Origin: Pseudeuparius sepicola
Lineage: Eukaryota; Arthropoda; Insecta; Coleoptera; Anthribidae
Reading direction: 5' to 3'
DNA length: 64,000 nt
Assembly: GCA_963920635.1 (NCBI GenBank)
Contig: OY987301.1
Coordinates: 47,591,820 to 47,655,819, forward strand
In this document: positions 53,957 to 63,945 of the stretch, in pieces
Numbering within the stretch: position 1 is the stretch's first letter
Layout: each line of letters starts with the position of its first letter
Translations under genes and position numbers: made by a program
Notes under the pieces: generated by a model
Told to the model about the DNA's origin: nothing
The model's input: only the letters and a program-made list of their open reading frames with translations
The model's database searches: none

Positions 53957-53963
53957 ACTTTCA

Positions 53964-53969
53964 AATAAA
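53964..53969 (+). terminator. CFAP251: Poly(A) signal of CFAP251
   Basis: AATAAA begins 8 bases after the stop codon, giving a very short 3' UTR; cleavage is expected at about 53980-53995. Confidence 0.7.
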
Positions 53970-53991
53970 ACCTGTACCTATAAAATATATT

Positions 53992-53997
53992 TTTATT
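53992..53997 (-). terminator. ARL6IP1: Poly(A) signal of the ARL6IP1-like gene
   Basis: AATAAA on the minus strand, about 190 bases after the stop codon. It faces the CFAP251 signal, so the two transcripts probably end within or across each other's 3' ends. Confidence 0.55.
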
Positions 53998-54187
53998 CAT
54001 ATAAAACTACTTACAATTACACGTCAGTCTAGATATCACTGTTTGATTTGTATTGTAATAATTCATTGATACCACTATCAAAGGTAAAATGTGAATTACA
54101 TAAAAAAGTTGACCAAATCAAACGGCAAAACCAACAAGTACAATATAATAAAAACAATAAATAAAATACATTAATAGGAAGGCCATA

Positions 54188-54406
54188 TTATTGTAACTTC
54201 TTATGTGTAACTTTCGCTTTAGCATTTTCGACCAAATCGTTAAACAGTTTCGAAAAGCTTTCAGTTCCTTTGTTCAGCATTCCGTGGTACTGCATGCCGG
54301 GTAGAAGCAACAGAAAAGTTACCACTACGTAAGTAATAAACAAGTTATCTAATGTGCTGCCGATCCAGGTGAGAAGGCATAAGGAGAAAATCGTAATAGT
54401 GAAGTA
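54188..54406 (-). CDS. ARL6IP1: ARL6IP1-like ER membrane protein, last coding exon
   Basis: Minus-strand exon: acceptor TTTTAG before 54406, 72 codons and stop TAA (54190-54188). It begins 'YFTITIFSLCLLTWIGSTLD', continues 'NLFITYVVVTFLLLLPG' (hydrophobic hairpin) and 'MQYHGMLNKG', then a basic, amphipathic tail ending 'KAKVTHKKLQ'. The order W(I/V)G..(7)NL(F/L)(I/L)TY.(V).(5)LLLPG..(2)HG matches the C-terminal membrane hairpin of ARL6IP1, an ER tubule-shaping protein. RETREG/FAM134 proteins have a related fold but not this exact motif. Upstream exons are not visible and probably lie beyond the window end, placing 54.4-64 kb in its intron. Confidence 0.75.
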   Translation of the reverse strand, partial: YFTITIFSLCLLTWIGSTLDNLFITYVVVTFLLLLPGMQYHGMLNKGTESFSKLFNDLVENAKAKVTHKKLQ

Positions 54407-54747
54407 CTAAAATTAAAATTGACAACAGTATTTCATTTTAGAATGTATTGGATAATTGCAACAGATTCAAAATATAGATATTATTAAGAGTTTATCTTCA
54501 ACTTTAAATGAAAAATTGTTAACACAATATTTATAGTCCAGGAGACCATGACGCTCATATCATACTCCATTGGTTAACTGATAAATAATATTGTAGTGAT
54601 GAACTTTGATATTTAAACAATAGCGGAGCGCTCTGTGCCTGCCTAGTAAAAAATTGGACACTACTATAGGTGAAATAAATTTTTGAATGTGAAAAGCTGT
54701 ACCCATAATAGTCAGGGTTCACATGGCACTGCGTGTGCAGCTTCGTG

Positions 54748-55545
54748 ATGAAGTAGTGTGCCATACATCAAAATTTTCAGAAAAAATCTTAGATTACGAA
54801 TCCACCTGGGCCATCTCTCGCAGAGGTGCCAGAGGGGAGAAAACTACCCCTATGTGCCCTTGGGGTGTATTTAGGTATACATAAAAAATATGATTCATTT
54901 TGGAAAGTCTTATAGGAACAATTGCTATACCCCCCCCCCCCCCGAAATTTCTCCACTACACTTAGAGCGTTGACTGATATATTATTAAAGACTGCTCACC
55001 ATGCGCTTTCCGGAGATAAAATACAATGCAGAATACATTGTTAGCCATCAGAGCCATCTGTTTTCCAGGACATAAAGCTATATCCGTGAGAAGTCTTTAT
55101 AAATACGTTAGTCAACGCTTAGAGTCCTTAAAGTTGTCATTTAAGGGGTGAATATTACAAGTTTCGTTATTTTTTGTGTTTATCGCGTAAATAACATTAA
55201 AAAAGGGGAAAAATTGAGTTCAAGTAAATATGGTCATAATACCAACTTGTAAAAAACGACAAAAATCGGGTGAGTTGAGAATAAGGGTGCATGGTCGTTA
55301 AATTTTCGAATATTTCAATGCCAGAAATGCAATGTAACTGTTTGGCGTTATTTCTAGAGGCATAAAAGGGAGAAGAGAGAGGGGGGGGGGGGGGGGTTGA
55401 AGGGCAAGTGGTAAGTTTTAGTCAATTTTGTGATGAAATATTGTGTGATACGTAAAAATTTTCAGAAAATTGTGTAGATTACGAAATGATCTGGGCCGTT
55501 TCATGCAGGGGTGGCAGATGGGTGAAAAGCACCCTTCGGTTGTAA
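54748..55545. repeat. Direct repeat pair around a hairpin MITE
   Basis: 54748-54865 and 55430-55545 are diverged direct copies ('CAAAATTTTCAGAAAA', 'AGATTACGAA', 'CTGGGCC', 'GCAGAGGTG'). Each is next to a homopolymer (C run at 54930-54946, G run at 55382-55396). Confidence 0.55.
54959..55127. mobile_element. Hairpin MITE (~170 bp)
   Basis: 'ACTTAGAGCGTTGACT' with 'AAAGACTGCTCAC' pairs with 'GTGAGAAGTCTTT' and 'AGTCAACGCTTAGAG'. Foldback with a short loop. Confidence 0.6.
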
Positions 55546-56649
55546 TTTTATATAAGTAATGGCTCAAATGAAAGCTCTTCATGTCCCCTGCACAAAAAAT
55601 TATATCTGCCTGCTCTCAAAATAAACGATAAAGCGGAAGCCATGTTTTAATCAATTAATTTATACCATAATTAAATGGCGTAAATCTTGATCGAATTTTA
55701 ACGCCAAAAAAAAAACGATATTATTGTACAATATATACAGGGTGCCCCGTAAGTCATGGATCAAATGGCTCTGGGTGACAGGGGACGCCATTTGCGACAA
55801 GAAAAACCCAATATGTTGTTAACGAATTGTTAATAATTTTCAAGATACGGGGTGTTGAAATTTTCAAAAAAAACAAAATTTTTGCTTTATGTCCGAAATT
55901 AGAAAAGATATTTGAACCTAATTTGATATACCACATGTTGTCATGAAGGGCCAGAACCCCTGCCAGTATCAAGCTCACCGGTTGATCAGTGGTGAAGATA
56001 GGGGTCACCGGGAAAAAACATTTTATAAAACGATTAAAAAATATATAACAAATTTGGTTACTTGTTTCGTGTCGGCTACCATTTTGCCGTAAATGTGCTT
56101 TTTTTAATTTTTAACATTATGTTGAATCTACTTGGTAACGCGGAATTAAAACTGAAGGTGGAAATTGAAACGTGGATACACCATTGGTGCAGGGGCTATT
56201 TTCAACATATCTGAAATAAATTCATTAATCTCATCTCTGAAATAAATTAATTAATAAATTTTCAACATAACGTTAAAAATTAACAAAAAAATCGCATTTA
56301 CTGCAAAATGGTAACCGATACGAAGCAAGTATCCAAATTTGTTGCCAAATCAAGTGTGTATCTAAAAATTGCATTTTTTTAATCGTACACCAAATATTAC
56401 ATTATTTCTTTATAAAATTATTATTTTTCCCGGTGACCCCTATCTATATATCTATCTGGGTAAGGGGTGGCCGCCTCAGATCTGCCCGGCACACAGGCCA
56501 CCATGGGCCCATTGTGCCCCCACGGCCGGCACCACAAGGCAGCCAGCATACCAGCCTTCTTAATGAAATCCCGCAGCTTCCCTATCTTGACACTATACAG
56601 AGTGTCTCACTTAAGAGTGAAACAACCTTATAACTTCTTTAATTTTTAA

Positions 56650-57218
56650 CCGACCAGAACGAAATTTCTACTAAAGGTAGATGGCACTTATTTCCAAAAA
56701 AATTGTTGTTTACTTCAAAGTCAAAACCACCTGCGATGCCACAATCAAAGCTAAAAATCCGAAAGTCATATTAGGCTTTTTTTTTTTTTCAACAAAATGT
56801 ACTAAAAAAAGTTGTTCAGAATCGATCCAGAACCCTAAATCCAAAATTTTGTCAAAATGAAAAAATATTAAATAAAAAAAATTAAGTAAAAAATTGAAAA
56901 AAATTGTTTCGTAGCTTTTAATTTTATTTTGAAATGATTACTTTTTGAAAACAACTAGCCTTGAAAACTTCCATAGCACACTTTTCTAAATGCAGAAAAT
57001 TATTAAATTCCTATTTTTGGACATAATTTTGGATTTGGGGTCCTGGATCGATTCTGAACAACTTCTTTTAGTAAATATTTTTGAAAAAGAAATGCCTAAT
57101 GTGACTTTCGGATTTTTAGCCCCGATTGTGACATGGCAGGTGGCTTTGACTTTGGAGTAGGCAACTAATTTTTTTGGAAATAAGTAGGCCACAATGGTAA
57201 AAATTTCGTTCTGGTCGG
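56650..57218. mobile_element. Palindromic element with TTAA duplication (piggyBac-type target)
   Basis: Ends 'CCGACCAGAACGAAATTT' and its complement, flanked by TTAA (56646-56649, 57219-57222). Arms are long and diverged ('TTATTTCCAAAAAAATTGTT' on the left). Removing it restores the arm of the enclosing MITE. TTAA specificity is the hallmark of piggyBac transposases; no transposase ORF here. Confidence 0.75.
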
Positions 57219-57287
57219 TTAAGAGGGGGTTGCCGACAGCGAAAGTGACGTTAGATATCGTATTTTTTTAAGTTGTATAGCATAAAA

Positions 57288-57535
57288 GGTGGATTTATAA
57301 ACTCGACGTTTGCGTTGGCGCTCGAAGTTGACGGTGTCCTTCGCAGTTTACGTCCAGAAATGTGAACGACTGAATGTGAAAGATGAGATTAGTTTATCTC
57401 GGACGGCATCGGACGCAGACGGTAACGTTCGACAACGGCATTTATAAACGGTTACACGTAACATATTGGGACTGAATTTTCGACGCAAACGGCAACGGCA
57501 AGCGCCAACGCAAACATCGAGTTTATAAATCCACC
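57288..57535. mobile_element. MITE with 35-bp inverted repeats, TAAAA duplication
   Basis: Ends 'GGTGGATTTATAAACTCGA' and its complement ('TCGAGTTTATAAATCCACC'), then 'GTTTGCGTTGGCGCT'; TAAAA at 57283-57287 and 57536-57540. 248 bp, GC-rich relative to its surroundings. Removing it restores the enclosing arm. Confidence 0.75.
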
Positions 57536-57867
57536 TAAAATCTAATAACATTTTACCTTGCAAAAATTTAGTACAAACATCTCTGTCTTCATTTTAATCA
57601 TAAGATCTTACAAGAAGTGTTTTGTTTTATAGGTTATGAAAACCTTGGGAAAAATAATAATTCCAGTGAATATGCTTTTAAGATCTTATGACTAAAATGA
57701 AGACAGAGATGTTTGTACTAAATTTTTGCCAGGTAAAATGTTATTAGATTTTATGCTATACAACTTAAAAAAATATGAAATCTAACATCACTTTCGCTGT
57801 CGGCAACCCCCTCTTAAAAATTAAAGAAGTTGTAAGGTAGTTTCACTCTTAAGTGAGACACTCTGTA

Positions 57868-58845
57868 TACGTCCTCATCACGCAGCCTTGCCATGCCGAA
57901 GGACTCGAATCTGACCCTGTCAAGTGCAGGGCACACTGTGACTGCGTGGTGGGGGGGTGTCCTCTTTTTACAGGCACCATCTGCACTCCCGCTCCTCCTC
58001 CACCCCAATGAGGTGGAGGTGGCGAGCCAGATGACAGTGCCCCGTGAAGACCCTCAACAATGCCTTAATCTCCTTTCTTGGCAGACCCAGCAACTCACGG
58101 GATAAGGCAGGCGATGGCCCACGAATCATGAGCCTCGTTTGCCTCATCCCCGGAGCCCCGAGCCACTCCTCAACGAATCTGCCCTGCAGCCATTCATCCA
58201 GGACTCCAATTATTGCTACCCAAGGTGTGATCCCCAGAAGGGGTTCTGGTCCCATCAGCCTGCTCATGGATCCCTCCCTGGCCAGAAGGTCGGCGGTCTC
58301 ATTTCCCTCAATGCCCGAATGCCCAGGCACCCAGGACAGAGCCACCTTATTCCCTTTGGCCACCAATTTGAGCAGACTCGCTCTACATTCTTCCACCAGA
58401 GGGGATGTGGTGCGGTCTGCTTGCAGCTCTTGCAGAGCTGCTTTGCTGTCGGAGTAGAAGGTGCCTCCTCACCCGGAGTTTGAGTGATTCCTCTGCTCCC
58501 AACATGAGAGCAAACATCTCCGCCTGGAACAGCATAGTGTGTTCTACGAGGGAGGCTGTAAGATTACTGGCCAGTTCCTTGCAGTCTTTTCCGGGTACTA
58601 ATATTCTCTTCCGCCCACTCCTCCCTTTCAGGGAAGGAGAAGTGGAGTCAGTCGTGAAAGCCAATAGAGGGCACTTTCACGTCCCTTCTCATTCCCAGCA
58701 CGGGAAGCATCTTCCTTAGCTTAGACCACAGCTTCTGATGCCCGCAAAGTGAGCTCCCAGTAGCCCAGATGTTGAGTCCCTCTAATCTGAGGGCCGCCTT
58801 GGCCGCCTCATACTCCACCACGGCACCCAGTGGATGGAGACCCAC
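57868..58845 (-). pseudogene. RNase H and zinc cluster of non-LTR copy 3
   Basis: 58845-58648 and 58396-57968 carry 'GLHPLGAVVEYEAAKAALRL', 'LSWVPGHSGIEGNETADLLA' and the start of the terminal Cys cluster ('ECRWCL'). The RNase H start with its first catalytic Asp is damaged by deletions around 58600. The C-terminal frame is interrupted at the TA target of the MITE at 57865 and continues left of it. Confidence 0.75.
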
Positions 58846-59296
58846 CAGGGCCTCCAGGGCCCAGGAGGGGGCAGTCCCGAGGACCCCTGTGATGCAGAGG
58901 CACTAGGCGTATCTTGTCAAGCACCATCTTCGGTCTCGTCCTGCACGCGCCTGACCACTAAACGACAGCCCCATGCACGATCTTGGGTACAATCATTGCC
59001 TTGCAAATCCAAAGCATGATCTTCGGACTCAGTCCCCACGAAGTTCCCATGGCTCTGCGGCATGTTCACAGTGCATTGCATGCCTTTTTGTTCCTTGTGA
59101 GTACGTGTTTCTCGTAGGTCAGTCTGGAATCCAGCCAGACTCCCAGGTACTTGACCTTCTTCTTAATTTCTAGTTGGGTCCCTTGAAGCTCTAAAAGAGG
59201 GCTGCGGACCACTTTTCTCTTCCTGGTAAATAATACCAGCTCAACCTTATTAGGGTTGACACTTAATCCATTAGAGGCACACCACTGAGAGAACTT

Positions 59297-60166
59297 TTAC
59301 AGAGCTCCATTGAGGAGCTCCTCTAAAAGCTCTATCTCTGTGCCCTGCACTAGGACCACATCGTCTGCATACGCCTGTACGAAGACACCCTGCTCCTCCT
59401 CTAAGATTTGCAGCAGTTCATCTACCATCATGCACCATAGGGGAGGAGACAACCCCTCGAGCATTAATGGTAACCGTCTCACCACATAGCCCGGCCTCAA
59501 CCTGCCTGCCGGTGAGCATGAATCGGGTCTACCTATCCAAGGTTTCCCTATCTTCCTCCCTCCTCACAGCTCTACAGATCGAGTCCACTGCCATATTGTC
59601 GAAAGCACCCTCTATGTCCAAAAAAAACACCACCGACACCATCCCGCCCTCCAGCCCACCATCCAGCCTTGCGACAAGCTGGTAAAGGGCCGAATCCACG
59701 GACCTGCCCATTTAGTAGGCATGCTGCTTGGAACTCAGTGGTGCTTTGAGAGCAAGTTGCTCCCTAAGATGTCTGTCCACCAGTCTCTCCAGCGTCTTCA
59801 TCAAGAAGCTAGTGAGACTGATGGGTCTCACTGCGTCCAGGCTTAGGTATAAATATCACTCTTATCTGCAGCCATCGACGAGGGACGTGCCTTCTGGCGA
59901 TGGATGCTCGGAACACGCCTACTAGTGGCCAGGTGAGTGCCCCCCGTCTCTCTGAAGGAGAGCCGGGAAGATCCCATCTAGCCAGTCGCCTTAAATGGGG
60001 AGAAGGACTCAATCACCCATCTGACCCTTTCATAGTTGACTATCCTTGTGGCAAGGCCATAGTCATTTATCACCGTGTCGCTGGCCTCCACCTCTGTCTG
60101 TGGAGCCTGGGAAATGTGCAGCCAGCAGATGTAACAGACTACCCCGGGGGGATGAGGTGAACTCAT
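59297..60166 (-). pseudogene. Reverse transcriptase of non-LTR copy 3
   Basis: Pieces in three frames: 'VNYERVRWVIESFSPFKATG' (60166-59978), 'RHVPRRWLQIRVIFIPKPGR' (60012-59809), 'VVFFLDIEGAFDNMAVDSI' (59711-59529) and 'FVQAYADDVVLVQGTE' (59500-59297). Unlike copies 1 and 2, the YADD catalytic motif is intact here, but frameshifts disable the protein. Confidence 0.8.
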
Positions 60167-60620
60167 CTACCCCAGTGCGTGCACTACCTATTTTTGCTAT
60201 AGAATCCCTCAAGAGAACCTTGCAGAGCCTAGAAGCTGCGGGTGCACTATTGACGACCTCGCGAAAGGTCCGCCAGGCCTACCTCTGGGACATCCTAATC
60301 TCATGTTTGTAGAGCCTTTGAGAAGCCTCATAGGCTTCCCAATGTGCTCTTGTCCCAGAACGATTGGCTCTATTGAAGAGCCTACGTACCTGTTTCCTCA
60401 GGTGCTCCAGGTAGGCATTCCACCAAGGTGTCTTGCTTCCCTCTGTCTTCCTCTTCCTTTTCAGGGGATAGTTCGCTTCATAGGATTAAACGATGATGGA
60501 GCTCAGACACTCAACAGAGACATTGAGCTCCTCCACGGTTCTGTGTTTGCGGGGAAATTCCACTAGCCACCCAGCCAGTTCCTCGGCATAGAGGTCCCAG
60601 TTGGTCGCTCTTAGACTTCT

Positions 60621-60920
60621 CTAGATGAGGTCACCTTGAAGGTGCCCTCCCAATGTGAATAATATGTATCTGTGGCCTGGCAGAGAGTTGACCACAGGCA
60701 CCGTCCAGTCTCTCCTCTCCCAGGAGCAGCCCCAAGCACAGGAGAGCCCCGGGAAAACTACTCGCACACTGGTTCCGACACAATTCAGCCCCCAGTTTCT
60801 AGCCTCGATGGTCGGGATCGAATCCTGGTCGATCCCAACCACTCTCCACCGGCTGCAGCTCATCCTGTTCTGGACCTCCAGACACTGGACTATCGCGGTA
60901 CTAGGTACCAATGACAGCAC
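60621..60920 (-). pseudogene. Endonuclease end of non-LTR copy 3
   Basis: Recognised by 'PVVNSLPGHRYILFTLGGHL', equivalent to 'DDSLSDHRYMSFTPGRHL' of copy 2: the SDH motif has decayed to PGH. Upstream the frame is degenerate. Confidence 0.6.
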
Positions 60921-61575
60921 CCGTAATCCAGAACATGGCCCTTCTGAGGCGGAGTCTTTCTGGGTCGACTTCCCCCAGGTTTGCTAGTCCCCAGGGTCTG
61001 ATAGCTCCCTGCGGACCCAATCCCTGGATTCCTCGTCCCCTACCTCCACCACCAAATGCCGTCTCCATAACCAGGTGCCCCTCGTGGTGGGATCAACTCA
61101 TCCCCCCTCAGGATGCACTCCATAACTCTTCTACCCAGGGCCCCAACGAACTCCAGCAGGTCCCGGCCATCAAAGTCAGTGACCTGACCGCGCAAACCCA
61201 CCACAATCCTTGGTAGTTCCCTCCTCGCAGCCTGCGCATACGAGCCCCCTGAAAGAGCACCCTGGAATTCCCCGACAGGCGTCCCATGCCGGGCTCGACG
61301 CAGCCTCCACCGTGGATCTTCCCCCAACCACTCCTCTGAGAGCACCACGTCCGGGGGCCGTTCTGAGGCAGGTTATGCTGTAACCTTTCTATACCTTCTG
61401 CCAGGTTTCTACCATAAGGTACGGTGACCCCTATCTCCGCCACTGATCAACCGGTGAGCTTGATACTGGCAGGAGTTTTGGCTCTTCATGACAACATGTC
61501 GTATACAAAATTCGGTTCAAATATCTTTTCTAGTTTTGGACATAAAGCAAAAATTGTTTGTTTTTTTTTCATGAA

Positions 61576-62160
61576 AATTTCACCACAGCAACCAAACGTG
61601 GTATATATTTGTCCAACCAAATTTTTATTTGTCTGTAGCAAATGTTGATTAGATGTGCAAAATTTTTATTTAGATGAAACTCATTTTTGTTCGCTGATTT
61701 AAAATTTGTTAATGTCTACCAAATATTTTGGTCGGCAATAACTTTTCGTGCAAAATTTTCGACAATTTTCAAAGCATTTAAATATATTACTACACAAAAT
61801 TTCCAAACACACGGTGGTAAGTTTTTCTTAATAATTGGTTTTCTATTCGGTTTTTTATTTGAGATTGAGTTTACCCTTGAGTTTACCTTAATATTCAACA
61901 GTTAAGATATACAAAATAATATTTTGTAAGGAAACACAAAGTACATATGCTTTTTAATGTTTCAAATAGTATAGAGTATAATACTGGGTTTATATATAAC
62001 ATTTTACATAGTCGTAATCATAGTCGTAATCACAATCACAATTTTTAGGTGTTTATACAACATTTGCAAAGGCTTACATGATTTAATTATGGTATTTGAT
62101 AAGATTTACGTCATTTAATTATGGTATAAATTAATTGATTAAAACACGGCTGCCGCTTTA
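61576..62160. other. AT-rich sequence, nothing recognised
   Basis: Between the broken right arm of the palindromic element and the outer inverted repeat. Short ORFs only. Confidence 0.4.
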
Positions 62161-62298
62161 TCATTCATTTGGAGAGCAGGCAGATATATTTTTTTCGTGT
62201 AGGGGACATGAAGAGCTTTCATTTGAACCCTGACTCGACCAACAACCCCTTTTCGTGCGCAGCTGCCGGAGGTAGGGTCCGCGATAAGGGCAGGCAGA

Positions 62299-62537
62299 TG
62301 TTATTCCGAATCGCCTCAATGCCCTCTACAACTCCATATGGTTTTTATACAGTTAACTTATGGATACAGTTTTTCACATTATTTTTAATTTTCATACACG
62401 TAGTGCTCCACCATTACTTAATATCGAAGTTCGACACTATAATATTATTTATCGATGGGCTATATAGTTTCATGACCTCCTGTACTATCATATCACTTTG
62501 GACATTAGGTAGACCAACAAATTTAAGATTTTTTTAA
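62299..62537 (+). CDS. Possible chemoreceptor-like exon (uncertain)
   Basis: An open frame with two hydrophobic segments ('FFTLFLIFIHVVLHHYLI' and 'LYSFMTSCTIISLW') and a 'FDTIILFIDGLYSF' linker. The spacing resembles the N-terminal TM1-TM2 part of insect odorant receptors, but I see no diagnostic motif, no clear donor site and no further exons. It may be chance. The ORF starts upstream at 62169 inside the outer inverted repeat, so a real start would be the Met at 62299 or later. Confidence 0.2.
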
Positions 62538-62591
62538 ATAAATTATTGTTGCAATATTTTCCATAATGTACCTATATATATTTTTATTTAG

Positions 62592-62732
62592 TTTGTTCAG
62601 CGAATGTTCGGCTCTACGTCACAACTCCCATCCTTGTCTTACGCATGACTATACGACAGATATCGATCGTATATTCACAAGCCAGACAAGGGCGGGAGTT
62701 GTGACGTAGGGTCGAACATTCGCTGAACAAAC
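62592..62732. mobile_element. Hairpin MITE (~140 bp)
   Basis: 'TTGTTCAGCGAATGTTCG' with 'CTACGTCACAACTCCC' pairs with 'GGGAGTTGTGACGTAG' and 'CGAACATTCGCTGAACAA'; loop of about 45 bp. Confidence 0.7.
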
Positions 62733-62827
62733 TGTAGCTTTGGTTTCATTTGGAGTGAGCACTTCTAATATCACTTATACCACTAGTGTCTGCCTAAAAA
62801 AAATCCAGATAATAATTTAGGCACATA

Positions 62828-63800
62828 CAGGGTGAGTTTATTTTGATGATCAGCATGAGGATCTCGGAAACTAGCGAAAATAAAAGGTTAAATGGGGAAA
62901 GAATTGCAGTTTTGGGGGCCCAACTTAAAGCCCCTTAGGATTTTTGAAAAAAGTCATGGCTTACTATAGTCTATCCAAGTTACAGAGGCAGTAGATATAA
63001 ACAAAATCACACAAACATATTGCGATCGATTACCAGGTTCGAACTCATATATGAGCAAAAAGCCTGCGCGCGATCCTACCTATGCAGGAAACTCGACTGA
63101 GGGAAGAGCCGGCCCTGCATTCCACTCACCGCCTAAACACTTGAGATTTTATGACGGCCAGACCAATAAGAGAATAGGTCACATCATGACCACGTGGTGG
63201 CCAATGTTTTGATTCACTGCCTCTGTAACTTGGATATAGCATATTTTGAAAAAACGAAATTTTCGTGATTTATTCTCATACGTCTAGCTTTGTTCTTTCT
63301 TATTTTAGATAAAAGTGTAAATACCAAAGTTGGAGGGATTTGTATCCCCAATGCAGTTATTTACTTTCCATGACAGCTGTCATTTTCGAGACATGACACA
63401 AACTTGTGTTTTTTTAAATGGAAACATATTTCGCTATGGTCTCAAAAAATCAGGCATTTTTAGAGCTTTCCAATGATATAATACTCGATATCGTTATTCA
63501 GAAAAATAATTGAAATAACTATGGTTTCCATTTTAAAAAACACAAGTTTCTAACTGCATTGGGGACACAATTCCCTCCAACTTTGGTTTTGACACTTTTT
63601 ATCTAAAATTATAAACAACGAAGCTAGATGGATTAGACTAAATCACCAAAATTTGGTTTTTTCAAAATATCTAGTGAGCCATGACTTTTTCAAAAATCCA
63701 CATGGCGTGTTAAAATGGAAAGAATTGCAGTTTTGTGGACCCAATTTAATGCGCCTTGTGGATTTTTGAAAAAGTCATGGCTTACTAAATATTATCTATC
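62828..63800. repeat. Complex repeat with direct and inverted copies
   Basis: Starts at a 'CAGGGTGAGTTTATTTTGAT' terminus. 62898-62975 ('AAAGAATTGCAGTTTTG', 'AAAGTCATGGCTTACTA') recurs directly at 63715-63790, and parts of 63240-63340 are inverted at 63575-63700. 63360-63535 is the copy of 15165-15340. No gene. Confidence 0.55.
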
Positions 63801-63945
63801 GGGAATAGTCGGCCCTAGCCGTAAATGGCAACCAAGACAAAATAATAGTAATTGCCCCCCCTCCCCCGCACAAGCATGTGGTTGCTTCTGGGGTACTCCT
63901 AGTTTGGAGTATTGTGAGGGTGAGAATTATTATTATTATTATATC

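Larger units (their letters stand above)
56598..57865. mobile_element. MITE inside non-LTR copy 3, TA duplication
   Basis: Ends 'CAGAGTGTCTCACTTAAGAG' and its complement, flanked by TA (56596-56597, 57866-57867). Inverted arms continue through 'AACTTCTTTAATTTTTAA' and the 'GGGGGTTGCCGACAGCGAAA' block. The arms are interrupted by two further insertions (56650-57218 and 57288-57535). Confidence 0.8.
56446..61421 (-). mobile_element. RNase H-type non-LTR retrotransposon, copy 3, with a 15-bp target duplication
   Basis: Minus-strand insertion bounded by CGGTGACCCCTATCT at 56431-56445 and 61422-61436. Excluding a 1.27-kb MITE inside it, the element is about 3.7 kb and ends in a GATA-like tail (56446-56462). 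In order: ORF1-end-like or linker sequence (61421-61040), endonuclease (60920-60621), RT, RNase H, zinc cluster and C-terminus (56590-56462). It is the most complete of the three copies in this window. Confidence 0.85.
55738..61575. mobile_element. Palindromic element (CAGGGTGCCCCG end, TA) opened by a non-LTR insertion
   Basis: The left terminus 'CAGGGTGCCCCGTAAGTCAT' follows TA at 55736-55737. The left-arm block at 55900-56020 ('CAAGCTCACCGGTTGATCAG') is inverted at 61437-61560, and a second inner pair lies at 56040-56110 / 56265-56340. The right terminus is missing: homology stops at about 61575. The retrotransposon at 56446-61421 sits inside the right arm. Confidence 0.7.
55562..62240. 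repeat. Outer inverted repeats flanking a nested insertion
   Basis: 55562-55690 ('CAAATGAAAGCTCTTCATGT…') is inverted at about 62085-62230 with roughly 90% identity by eye. Together they frame the nested elements between, implying an older foldback sequence as the host of all insertions here. Confidence 0.7.

Noticed and set aside
53626..53874. 82-residue ORF overlapping the last CFAP251 exon
   Set aside because: It is in a different frame. The spliced frame from 53846 matches the conserved C-terminus of the WD gene; the long ORF starts in the flanking repeat.
63000..63080. GGTTCGAACTC B-box-like sequence considered as a tRNA gene
   Set aside because: No A box at proper spacing and no cloverleaf; only a single box match.
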